Shown: positions 40,767 through 48,353 of the stretch, piece by piece
Layout: each line of letters opens with the position of its first letter
Position numbering within the stretch: position 1 is the stretch's first letter
Assembly: GCA_000302695.1 (NCBI GenBank)
Contig: AMFN01000021.1
Coordinates: forward strand, 62,001-126,000
Direction of reading: 5' to 3'
Source of the DNA: Enterobacteriaceae bacterium LSJC7
GTDB lineage: Bacteria; Pseudomonadota; Gammaproteobacteria; Enterobacterales; Enterobacteriaceae
DNA: 64,000 bases
The notes under the pieces: generated by a model
Seen by the model: the letters and a program-made list of their open reading frames with translations, nothing else
Told to the model about the DNA's origin: nothing
Database searches by the model: none
Translations under genes and position numbers: made by a program

Positions 40767-42157
40767 TTAATCCTTCAACTCCAACCGAATAAATTCATGC
40801 TCCGGCTGAATAATTTTACAAATCGCAGCAAATCCATCATGGTCTAGCATGCAAATTTTATTTAGATTCAATATGATAACCTCACGTATGTAAGCTTGTT
40901 CAACGCCCGTAACCATGTGTGTTAGTAACCCTTTATTTTGTGCGAATTTACTGTAAGTTATGCTTCCATCGTTGTCTTTTCGCTCATACTTTTCTTGCTT
41001 CAAATTCAGCACCAATCCAATATCATTGGGGTACAGATGATACTGGCGTGGTGATGCACACTTTTGATGGTGCTGTCGTTTAATGCGGCGAACCAGCCTA
41101 CCTAACGCCATACGTAGAGGTTTTGCTTTCTGTTTCCACCAAGCAAGCAACTCCTTGGCTTTCGCTTCATCGTTTCCGAGCCAATGATAGACATCTTCCC
41201 CTATACCGTTTGTATACCAATAGTTACCTTTCCAATCCTATAGATTGTCGCAAGAACAAGCTTTTTGCACTGTTTACGTTCAAGCCCTGATTTTTCCATG
41301 ATGGTTTGATACAGTACACTATCAACTCGATAGGTTATGTCATAGCGCTTAAAGAGCGTATTTAGACAAGCCAGACAGCATCCTGCGATATCGTAGTTCA
41401 ACAATCCATTGCGAAAGCTAGCTTTCAAGTCGCCAGGTAAGTTTTGATACGCCTTATCGTAATATCTGCCGCCAAATGTCAGCTTATAGGTATGATCGTA
41501 GGTAACATAATCACCCTCAACTTTGGCGTTATACAGATGGTTAAGACTGCGGATCCCCATCTTGTAGTAAGATATCGGAAGCTGTTCTTTCAGTTGTTCG
41601 ATAAAGCTCAGATGCATCCTGCCCCTTGGGACACCTTTTAACCACTGCTTTTCCCGCTTTTTTAGCTCATATTGGCTTTTAGGGATGAGATCAAAGTTAT
41701 GCTGTGGAGCTTTTCCTATTTTCCTTAGTTGTTTCCATACGTCGAAGGTTTCACCAGTATCCACATCTACCAGCAAAAGCTGCCCAATATCGCTGCTTGG
41801 CCGTTTGGGATCAAATTGCCAGCGATCAGATTTACGTTTATTACCGTCTTTAGCTGCTTTTCCTGCATGAAACTCCAGCTCAGGTATCAGCTTAGGAAAT
41901 ATTTCTAAAGGAAGTACGTGCATTCTTCTTCCTTTAACTAATATATGCCAATGTCTGTCTAACGCATTAAAATCGGTGCGAATAGTGCGTTTTGTAACTA
42001 TTGTCCAACCATCTTCATCGCTTTCCAGCCAAATATGAACAAGGAAGCGTCTTAAACATTGCCTGCGATTAACCCTCATTTGACCATCATCTACAACTAT
42101 GTTGCAGATTTCCTGAATCCGATCATAGACCCATTTCGGGATTTTCCTGTTATTCAT
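40767..42157 (-). pseudogene. Frameshifted single-subunit polymerase-like gene
   Basis: Two overlapping minus-strand frames (42157-41201 and about 41233-40767) make one gene with a 1-base shift at about 41229-41233, in the run GGAAAGG. Adding one A restores a 463-residue protein without stops. That protein has the order of palm motifs seen in family A / T7-like polymerases: motif A LLNYDIAGCCLACLN (D256), motif B RKQCKKLVLATIYRIGKGN (R294, K298, Y306) and motif C ICMLDHDGFA (H440, D441). The N-terminal 200 residues are not recognised. The start at 42157 follows AGGAAATACGT. The likely role would be replication or transcription of the island. A sequencing error at the A-run would make the gene intact. 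Confidence 0.6.
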
Positions 42158-42544
42158 ACGTATTTCCTGCGTTATTTCACAGAGCAGCCTCGTTCCCGCA
42201 TGGTCTGGGTTTGCGCTTGGAGGCGCACCCACCAGCGGCACCTGCTGCTCTTTAAAACGATTTCATCTTCATTGAGTTATCCCCCTAATTCATTAAATTA
42301 ATAAATGTTTTAATGGGATGGGAGGATAGAGTGGTTAAATGGGCGGAGGCCTTGCTCCCCCCATTATGTGTAGTAAATCCTCTATATTGCTGAGCAATGA
42401 CCTTGTCTGATACAGGAAACCCTTTAGCAGAGCGCTTGTCATCGGTGCTAGCACGGTTTTTACTACCTCACCACATTCAATGGGTTAGTGTTTTTTTTCC
42501 ATTTTTAATAATGGAAAATGTCATAGACGCTAGATACAGGCCTA
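42158..42544. other. Non-coding stretch with palindromes
   Basis: No gene was seen in about 390 bases. It holds a perfect 10-base palindrome GTGCTAGCAC (42445-42454) and an inverted repeat TTTTCCATT / AATGGAAAA (42495-42518) next to eight T. The word GATACAGG occurs twice. It must contain the promoter of the polymerase-like gene, and it is the best place to look for an origin of transfer, though I cannot identify one. Confidence 0.4.
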
Positions 42545-42730
42545 CTATTTACGGCTGCTAATCCACGTATTGATCTCCGACTCAAGCCAGCCAACGGCAC
42601 GGCCTTCCTCTCCCGTTAACTTTCTTGACAACGGGAACCTCCCCTTAGCAATGAGACGGTAAAGTGTTGCTTTTGAGATTCCAGTAAGATGGAGGACTTC
42701 TTTGTTACGTAAAATACGATCGTTGTTCAT
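42545..42730 (-). CDS. AlpA-family regulator / excisionase-like protein
   Basis: The 61-residue protein is a MerR-like winged-helix domain: MNNDRILRNKEVLHLTGISK, then ATLYRLIAKGRFPLSRKL, ending with WLESEINTWISSRK. This is the AlpA type, typical of islands with P4-type integrases, where it activates the integrase or acts directly as a recombination directionality factor (RdfM in MGIs, Vis in P4). It lies upstream of, and divergent from, the palindrome array at 42805-42960, which may control both sides. Confidence 0.85.
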   Translation of the reverse strand: MNNDRILRNKEVLHLTGISKATLYRLIAKGRFPLSRKLTGEEGRAVGWLESEINTWISSRK

Positions 42731-42804
42731 ACCTTTGCTCCTTTGAGCTGCTTCTAGAGCAACGGCATTTAAAACAATCGATTTTTAGTCATTTTCTGCA
42801 TTTA

Positions 42805-42960
42805 ATGACTGTCATTCAGAAAAATTGGATAGCAATGACAGTCATTGAATGTCCTACTTTATGATGACGGTCATAGGAAACTAACTATGACCGTCATATA
42901 CTAGAATCCTTAATCAGGAGATGACCGTCATAGGCAGCCTAATTATAAAATGACTGTTAT
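42805..42960 (+). repeat. Array of six ATGACNGTCAT palindromes
   Basis: Copies start at 42805, 42835, 42864, 42887, 42921 and 42950. The first five are perfect palindromes ATGAC-N-GTCAT, the middle base being T, A, G, C and C; the sixth (ATGACTGTTAT) has one change. Spacing is 30, 29, 23, 34 and 29 bases, roughly three helical turns in most cases. The array fills the space between the AlpA-like gene and the plus-strand gene at 42971. It looks like a cooperative operator or iteron set. Confidence 0.9.
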
Positions 42961-42970
42961 AGGAGTATGC

Positions 42971-43495
42971 ATGAAGCAAGATAAAGATGGTTCAGAACAG
43001 CGCACCGTGAAAGAAAATAGCCGTGAATCCCTTATTGAAAAATTTGGGCCAGTAGCAAACTTAAATTTGCATCACGATAGCAGGCAGAGGTTGGTTGAAA
43101 TAGCTCAGTGGTTTGACCGTTTTCACTATGAAGAACTAAAACAAACTAAAGGGCATGTATTCCATAAAGCTATTAGTAATCTGATAAGCATGGTTTATAT
43201 CGATAATATTTATGAACCCAAAACTAAAGCGGCTAAAACGCTCAAAAAACTTTATGAGAGATATTTTGAGCTAAATAGAGATTCCAACATCACTTTAATA
43301 AAATTAAAAAACACCTTATCTGAAGAATATGCAAAACCTAAGGACATTAAAAAAGGGAAGATATCTACTGAAGGAAAGAAGTGGTCGAATGATGATCTTA
43401 AGCCACTTCAAGATTACCATTGGGTCATTCAGACCATGGAAAAACTAGATGGTATTTCGCGGGAGGAAACTAAAAGCGGAGTCAAGAAGAAATGA
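42971..43495 (+). CDS. Unrecognised island protein behind the palindrome array
   Basis: The 174-residue protein is hydrophilic and rich in Lys and Glu, with no signal or membrane segment. I do not recognise a family. Predicted helices include the stretch ESLIEKFGPVANLNLHHDSR and QRLVEIAQWFDRFHYEEL. The start at 42971 is chosen because AGGAG (42961-42965) stands five bases before it; an ATG at 42950 lies inside the sixth palindrome and has no such site. The gene directly follows the array and may encode the protein that binds it (a repressor or a replication factor); this is inference only. Confidence 0.75.
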   Translation: MKQDKDGSEQRTVKENSRESLIEKFGPVANLNLHHDSRQRLVEIAQWFDRFHYEELKQTKGHVFHKAISNLISMVYIDNIYEPKTKAAKTLKKLYERYFELNRDSNITLIKLKNTLSEEYAKPKDIKKGKISTEGKKWSNDDLKPLQDYHWVIQTMEKLDGISREETKSGVKKK

Positions 43496-43537
43496 GTAAG
43501 AAGAACATCACCGACGTATATTAAAAAAAAGTCAAGA

Positions 43538-44026
43538 TTACAACAGGCCCCGCTCAGCCATTGATACCGAGCTATCACCCGATACAACAAAGTGATCCAG
43601 TACTCGGATATCTACCAATTCAAGCGCATATTTCAGCTTTAACGTGATATGTTTGTCGGCCTGACTAGGTTCAGGATCGCCGCTTGGGTGGTTGTGAACA
43701 AAAATGACAGCAGCGGCATTCAACGATAACGCTTGCTTGACGACTTCTCTGGGGTAGATAGCAGTTTCGTTAATCGTCCCTCGAAACAGCTCCTCAAACG
43801 CTAACACTTGGTTCTGGTTATTAAGAAACATGCCGCAAAATACCTCATACTCATAGGATGCCAGCTTTAATTTAAAATATTCACGGGTTTGATTGGGTGA
43901 GGTTAACTTGGTACGCCGTTTGAATCGTCTGGCTAGCAGCGTATTGGCTATATCTAAAATATCTTGTTCAGTAACGGGCTGGTTAATTATGTAATAGCCC
44001 TTTTCTTTCGTTGATTGAAATAACAT
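43538..44026 (-). CDS. Short RadC-like protein (JAMM/MPN domain)
   Basis: The 162-residue protein corresponds to the C-terminal JAMM (MPN+) domain of RadC. It has the metal motif HNHPSGDPEPSQAD and ends in VLDHFVVSGDSSVSMAERGLL, as in chromosomal RadC at 56123 of this window, but it lacks the N-terminal HhH part. Such short RadC proteins are frequent on genomic islands and plasmids; their action, perhaps as a peptidase or nuclease accessory, is unknown. The start at 44026 has GAGG six bases before it; an ATG at 44038 immediately after the upstream stop is the alternative. It is coupled to the protease-like gene. Confidence 0.88.
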   Translation of the reverse strand: MLFQSTKEKGYYIINQPVTEQDILDIANTLLARRFKRRTKLTSPNQTREYFKLKLASYEYEVFCGMFLNNQNQVLAFEELFRGTINETAIYPREVVKQALSLNAAAVIFVHNHPSGDPEPSQADKHITLKLKYALELVDIRVLDHFVVSGDSSVSMAERGLL

Positions 44027-44038
44027 GGCTAGCCTCAT

Positions 44039-44584
44039 CTAAAACGGTCGTTCAATAAAATAGATGGAAGTGGAGAATAGCGTGTGGCGTGTTTTTTGAG
44101 GAATTAGTGAGAAGGAGTTGTGTTGCGCTTTTATATTACCTCTACTATCGAAGAAGTAGAAATATTTATTGTCCGCACCAATAATAATTGACCAGTGCTC
44201 TTGCGTTCCAATTAATACTACTCGTTGGTAGCAATTATCCGGGCAGTTAATAAAAGCGGAGATATCATTAATAATCTTTTTAGTGCGGAGGTGTGTTTGC
44301 TTCTGATAGGGCTTGGTGATAATAACAGGATGGTGTTTGTAGTAATATCCCTGCTGAAGGACAGACTGGATAAGATAATCCATCTCATCATCATCCATTC
44401 CGCCCATTAGCAGGTCGTAAATATCATAGTGATATTTATACTCCCGTAACAATGCATTAATTAGCGGTTTCCTTTTTACCCGACCATCGTATAAATAAGT
44501 CAGTACGTTAACCAAACTATATATGCCACATAAACAGTCTAAGTGGCCTTGTTGGGACGCACGTAACCCTCTATTAATTCCCAA
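44039..44584 (-). CDS. Papain-like cysteine protease fold protein
   Basis: The 181-residue protein shows the three-part pattern of papain-like (C39/C58-type) cysteine proteases: an N-terminal Gln-Cys region ASQQGHLDCLCGIYSLVNVL (Cys17 or Cys19), a His in GTQEHWSIIIG (H130) and an Asp in YFYFFDSRGN (D146). There is no signal peptide. A TTG start at 44584 with AAGGGA before it fits best. The stop directly abuts the start region of the RadC-like gene, so the two are co-translated. A role as a host- or phage-protein-cleaving effector or as a maturation protease is possible; I cannot choose. Confidence 0.65.
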   Translation of the reverse strand: MGINRGLRASQQGHLDCLCGIYSLVNVLTYLYDGRVKRKPLINALLREYKYHYDIYDLLMGGMDDDEMDYLIQSVLQQGYYYKHHPVIITKPYQKQTHLRTKKIINDISAFINCPDNCYQRVVLIGTQEHWSIIIGADNKYFYFFDSRGNIKAQHNSFSLIPQKTRHTLFSTSIYFIERPF

Positions 44585-44704
44585 TAGATAATCCCTTTTT
44601 TTGATTTTGAATATACTTTTGATTGATGGAAATAAATAAAATACATTATTGCCACTTTTGGCATTATATCAAAACCAATACTCAAATACAAATAATTCTT
44701 ATTA

Positions 44705-45076
44705 TCAATTGGTTAGCTTATTGAGAAGCACAATAAAAGCTTTTTGCTGTTCAGGGGTAAGTTTTTCCCATAAGAGATCTAACTGTGCCTTTAACTCTTC
44801 GTCTTTTAGACTCTGGTGTACCCCTTCAGACTCCAGCTCGCTATTTTCACCTTGGCTAAGAAAAAACCAGCTAATCGGCGTTTCCAGATAGGCGGCAATG
44901 TCAATCAGGTGAGTCACGTTAATCTTATTGGTTCCCCGTTCATAACGTGAGAGCTGCTGCTGAGAAACCCCAATTTTATAAGATAGTTGATCTGCCGTTA
45001 GCTTCTTTTCCTTTCGTCGCTGCTGAATGCGCTTCCCGATAAGCTTATCAGCCTCTGTTACCGCGAGTTTTGACAT
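44705..45076 (-). CDS. Xre-family transcriptional regulator
   Basis: The 123-residue protein has an Xre/Cro helix-turn-helix domain at about residues 12-68 (RIQQRRKEKKLTADQLSYKI, SQQQLSRYERGTNKINVTHL), followed by an acidic linker and a C-terminal helix LWEKLTPEQQKAFIVLLNKL. The start at 45076 is preceded by AAGGTAGGTGG; a start at 45202 would add 42 unlikely residues. It lies between the protease-RadC pair (same strand, 120 bases away) and the divergent plus-strand cargo, so it may control either side. Confidence 0.88.
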   Translation of the reverse strand: MSKLAVTEADKLIGKRIQQRRKEKKLTADQLSYKIGVSQQQLSRYERGTNKINVTHLIDIAAYLETPISWFFLSQGENSELESEGVHQSLKDEELKAQLDLLWEKLTPEQQKAFIVLLNKLTN

Positions 45077-45230
45077 GGTGCCACCTACCTTAGCATTGTG
45101 CTTTACCTGGTAAGTGAAATTCTCGGCTACGTTTACACTTGTATAAACATCATCATTAGTGTAAAAATAATAAAGATACTCGTTTACGGACGTTTTATTC
45201 AAAAGGATGGCTTTAAAAGGAGGGGCGCCT

Positions 45231-45410
45231 TTGGCTAAGTGTAAATATTGCGGTTCAACGGCAAATGCTGGTCAGCCCTGTAGGAAAAGCCCAACGGCTT
45301 GTCATGTCGTTGATAACGGGAAACGAAAGTGCATCTACTGTGGTGCCGTAGCGTCAGTAGGCCAACCCTGTAAGAAAAGCCCGACAAAATACCATGTCAA
45401 CGGTAGTTAA
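45231..45410 (+). CDS. Small double zinc-ribbon-like protein
   Basis: The 59-residue protein consists of two near-copies of a 24-residue unit, with pattern KC-x-YCG-x(2)-A-x(2)-GQPC-x-KSPT-x(2)-HV. Each unit has three Cys and a His positioned to hold one zinc ion. I chose the TTG at 45231, because AAAAGGAGG stands seven bases before it; the ATG at 45207 overlaps that site and would put it inside the gene. It leads the plus-strand cargo and is followed 40 bases later by the nuclease-like gene. A DNA- or RNA-binding role is plausible. Confidence 0.75.
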   Translation: MAKCKYCGSTANAGQPCRKSPTACHVVDNGKRKCIYCGAVASVGQPCKKSPTKYHVNGS

Positions 45411-45450
45411 TACTCTGCTTTTCTGTACGATTAAACGGATTTAATACAAT

Positions 45451-45978
45451 ATGGCGACCACGATAAAAGCCGTTGTTGAAAGCTTTGAATACCTGTTCAG
45501 TTCCCTCTACCGGCAGGAGTTTGTTAAAACACTGCGCCTGAATGAGTGTAACGAACGGGAACTCTTACCACTGGTAAGGTGCTACCTCTTAGGCTGGTTT
45601 GGTGACAACCTGACACCAGAGGTACAGGCACAACTCCCCGGCGCACTTACGGGCAACGGTTACATTGATTTTGTCATTGATGATGTTGCCGTAGAGTTTG
45701 CCGTCAGGCGGCCTGATGCCCCTAAAGCGACGCTCTCCGCGTATGTAAACTCGACTGAAATGAAAAAGCTGATGAAGTATGACGGTAAGGCCTTACTGGT
45801 GCTGTTTGACTTCTCGGCTACGCCATTTACAGAACAACAGATTGAAGCTTTTCGGGACTGGCCTTCATTGGGGCAGGGAAACCATAAAAAATCTGCTTTC
45901 AACGTTGCTTACTTTTACGTAGAGAAACGGCGACCGCTGACGCCGGGTAAAATCATCAAGAACATTCGGATCAATTAG
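45451..45978 (+). CDS. Unrecognised protein, possible PD-(D/E)xK-like fold
   Basis: The 175-residue soluble protein has a stretch NGYIDFVIDDVAVEFAVRR (D73, E82) followed by a helix and LMKYDGKALLVLFDFS. An Asp, a beta hairpin and a Glu followed by basic residues recall the restriction-nuclease fold, but the Lys of the classical ExK is missing, so the enzyme activity is uncertain. No family name can be given. It is 40 bases after the zinc-ribbon gene and 27 before the small membrane protein gene. Confidence 0.65.
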   Translation: MATTIKAVVESFEYLFSSLYRQEFVKTLRLNECNERELLPLVRCYLLGWFGDNLTPEVQAQLPGALTGNGYIDFVIDDVAVEFAVRRPDAPKATLSAYVNSTEMKKLMKYDGKALLVLFDFSATPFTEQQIEAFRDWPSLGQGNHKKSAFNVAYFYVEKRRPLTPGKIIKNIRIN

Positions 45979-46005
45979 ATATTTTCATAAAAAAGGAAGG
46001 AGACT

Positions 46006-46176
46006 ATGAGTCTGTTAACCGGTGTAATCATTGGTACTCTTGCTGTATGTACATGGCAGGTAATTCAGCTTACTCGCCGGGTTGAGAAGCTAGAGGATAC
46101 GCAAAACAAGCCCTCAACATCACCGGAGAACCAAACACAACCACCTTCATCATCGAATGATAATTCATCTGGGTAA
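46006..46176 (+). CDS. Small single-helix membrane protein
   Basis: The 56-residue protein starts with one hydrophobic helix (LLTGVIIGTLAVCTWQVIQL) followed by a charged turn RRVEKLED and a disordered Ser/Pro/Asn/Gln-rich tail. An AAGGAAGGAGAC site directly before the ATG supports a real gene. It lies in the run of plus-strand island genes. The function is unknown. Confidence 0.7.
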   Translation: MSLLTGVIIGTLAVCTWQVIQLTRRVEKLEDTQNKPSTSPENQTQPPSSSNDNSSG

Positions 46177-46247
46177 GTCAATTAAATTGCGCAATAAAAA
46201 CATTATCGAGAGAACTTTTCTCAATTACTCCGAAAAGGCTTTTAACC

Positions 46248-46625
46248 ATGAAAAAGATTCCTACTTTATCTTTTCTAATATTATTGATTTTAACAGGCTG
46301 TGATACTAACACTCCCAAATGTAGTAGTGACGATGCTCGTGATTTAGTCATCAATATTGCTCGAGAAAATTATGGGAAGAAAGCATTGTATAATGCTTTG
46401 GTGAGGCTTGGCTTACCTCTTGGCACTAAATTTAACGATGTTGAATTTTCAGTTATAAATATAAGAACAACAGGCCGTGAATCACAATTAAATATTTATC
46501 AATGCGCAGCGGATTTAGAGCTTTCACATAGTGCAGCCCGAGAGACAAGAAGCATTCCAATCACATACCAGATACAGAAGACTGATGATAGTGATCAGTT
46601 TTATATTAACGTTTATGGTTTGTGA
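46248..46625 (+). CDS. Island lipoprotein
   Basis: The 125-residue protein starts with a lipoprotein signal peptide (MKKIPTLSFLILLILTGC, lipobox LTGC with Cys18). The mature part contains two further Cys (in TPKCSSDD and IYQCAADL) that could pair in the periplasm, and ends with the YQIQKTDDSDQFYINVYGL strand. Similar small lipoproteins are common on plasmids and islands but I cannot give a function. Surface exclusion or phage-blocking are possibilities only. Confidence 0.75.
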   Translation: MKKIPTLSFLILLILTGCDTNTPKCSSDDARDLVINIARENYGKKALYNALVRLGLPLGTKFNDVEFSVINIRTTGRESQLNIYQCAADLELSHSAARETRSIPITYQIQKTDDSDQFYINVYGL

Positions 46626-46676
46626 TCTCATCGCTTACCTATAAAAAGGACTAATCAAGGTAATTAGAGGGAAATT

Positions 46677-46910
46677 ATGCATAAAGTCGAACGAGTGATG
46701 AATAAGCATGAGCAACAGGAACCGCTGATAACCTCCGTCAGGGAATGGGTAATTCAAAAGCAGCTAACGAAAGTCACCCTGTCCGATTTATCCATTTCAA
46801 AGATACAGCGGCAATTTCGTATTGGTTATAACCGTGCAGCGGGGATTCTCGAAATGCTGGAAGCTGAAATTAACGAAAAGATCGCCGCTATAGAGGAACG
46901 TCATGAATAA
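46677..46910 (+). CDS. FtsK-gamma-like DNA-binding protein
   Basis: The 77-residue protein contains LSISKIQRQFRIGYNRAAGI, which matches the winged-helix gamma domain of FtsK, the part that reads the polar KOPS sequences, but there is no motor domain. A second ATG at 46698 is possible. The stop overlaps the start of the next gene by 8 bases, so the two are coupled. It might let the island bind KOPS-like or other sites, or interact with host XerD/dif resolution; this is inference. Confidence 0.75.
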   Translation: MHKVERVMNKHEQQEPLITSVREWVIQKQLTKVTLSDLSISKIQRQFRIGYNRAAGILEMLEAEINEKIAAIEERHE

Positions 46911-47187
46911 AATAACCACTTACGCACTATTAGCCTTAACAACGCTAAGCCTCCCTGTACACGGTGCGGCTAAAAAGGGTGACGCTTTGGTATATGAGAA
47001 ATCTGATGCTGAAATTGCTATCTCTCAGGTACAAAATCATCCCGATCAGGCCAAGTTTGAGATCGTTACCAACGTCGATATGCACGCCTGCAACGTTGAA
47101 GGTATCGCAGATACTATATCTGACAGTAAGGCATTTACCCAACTCCAATGGCAAGATGCTAATCAATGCAAGATCACCCTCAAATAG
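46903..47187 (+). CDS. Small exported protein
   Basis: The 94-residue protein has a cleavable signal peptide (MNKITTYALLALTTLSLPVHG, probably cleaved after HGA) and a mature part of about 72 residues with two Cys (in MHACNVEG and DANQCKITL), likely a periplasmic disulfide. It overlaps the FtsK-gamma-like gene by 8 bases. Its function is unknown. No terminator was seen between its end and the convergent nuclease gene. Confidence 0.75.
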   Translation: MNKITTYALLALTTLSLPVHGAAKKGDALVYEKSDAEIAISQVQNHPDQAKFEIVTNVDMHACNVEGIADTISDSKAFTQLQWQDANQCKITLK

Positions 47188-47342
47188 GGTAATAAGCAGA
47201 TGCAGGTGGGGGCTACGGATGAGTGTAATAGCTATTGTGGGTTGAATGCCAGTAGATCACTAAGTGGGGTTTATAATTGAATTATTGCTTAAATACTAAC
47301 TCTTAAAAAAAAACATAGTGTTAATTATGTCTAAGTGATTTT

Positions 47343-48323
47343 TCAGAATGGACAATCATCATCTGAAGATGGCGTTTGGTGTTTTAGAATTTCATCGGGG
47401 AGAAGTAAATTACTAACGGTATATAAGTTAATGATATCATCCCGATCCATAAATAGTATTTGGCTGCGTTTTGTGGCATCTAATTTTCCACCTAGCCAAT
47501 TCCGTGCTTGTTTTGTGATTTCTCCTCCGGCGACGATGAAAGCATGGTCAACAAGCACCTTTCTGTTTATCTCTGGATCAAAAATCTCATGTCCTAACAT
47601 CATAAGAACCTGATTATATATTTCAGCAATATTATTATTGGTTCCTCGGCCCATTCCAGCAGCATCTAATTTTCCTTTTTTAGCTTGTATACCAAAGTAC
47701 AAAACATGTTGTGTAGGTAGAATAAAACGCATCCAGATATCTTTTCCATATTCTAAAGCTTTATCTTTATGACCCGCAGCGGTGATACGGTGATAACCTA
47801 ATTGGCGGAATAATGGGATTAATATTTCTTCTATTAAATCATCTTCTGAGCAACGAGTTAGATAGTCACTTAGTAATTCTCGACGTTTAATTTCTTGGGG
47901 GGTGAAGGGGCGGTGTGGATTATTAATAACTGAGAGCGTTTTGGTCCCAGAATGACGTATATACAATAACCTGTCTTCACCATAAAATGCTTCATAACCC
48001 TCTCTATTCAGAGGTACGTTTAAGGCTTCTAAAGCTAGCTTCCTTTCTGGGTCATAATCTTCAGCATCGGCTTTATCCATTAACACACGCAATACATTAA
48101 CAAATCTCTCTGGTAATGTATTAGCCGCTAATTGGGGTTCTTCGAGTAATTCAGCGATTCGTTCAGCAGTCCATGACCATCTTGTTGAGCCATCGTGAAT
48201 AAAATCAAGGTCACATTCTTCAAAAAACTGTGTTATATAGCTGCTTGAACGATAGGGGAAGTGCTCAGCATCGCCAATGATCATTTCTGCAATCGCGCGT
48301 AAATTTCTTGGCTTAAATTTCAT
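47343..48323 (-). CDS. Mrr-like restriction-fold nuclease with helical N-terminus
   Basis: The 326-residue protein has a C-terminal PD-(D/E)xK nuclease domain of the Mrr type: helix LIEEILIPLFRQLGYHRI, then the acidic YGKDIWM (D195) and the QAKKGK strand (Q213, K215), a Q-x-K form often found in Mrr-like nucleases. The N-terminal third (RSSSYITQFFEECDLDFIH, RWSWTAERIAELL) resembles the helical domains that accompany such nucleases in abortive-infection proteins. It is the gene next to the integrase and has the same strand, 30 bases downstream of it. A defence role is likely. Confidence 0.75.
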   Translation of the reverse strand: MKFKPRNLRAIAEMIIGDAEHFPYRSSSYITQFFEECDLDFIHDGSTRWSWTAERIAELLEEPQLAANTLPERFVNVLRVLMDKADAEDYDPERKLALEALNVPLNREGYEAFYGEDRLLYIRHSGTKTLSVINNPHRPFTPQEIKRRELLSDYLTRCSEDDLIEEILIPLFRQLGYHRITAAGHKDKALEYGKDIWMRFILPTQHVLYFGIQAKKGKLDAAGMGRGTNNNIAEIYNQVLMMLGHEIFDPEINRKVLVDHAFIVAGGEITKQARNWLGGKLDATKRSQILFMDRDDIINLYTVSNLLLPDEILKHQTPSSDDDCPF

Positions 48324-48353
48324 GAGATTCCCTCTCCTTGATTATCGCGTAGT

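Noticed and set aside
42495-42518. Terminator of the AlpA-like gene
   Set aside because: The hairpin is followed by A rather than T on the minus strand, so it does not have the form of an intrinsic terminator.
42805-42960. CRISPR array
   Set aside because: The repeated units are 11-base palindromes with short, uneven spacers and no cas genes; they look like protein-binding sites.
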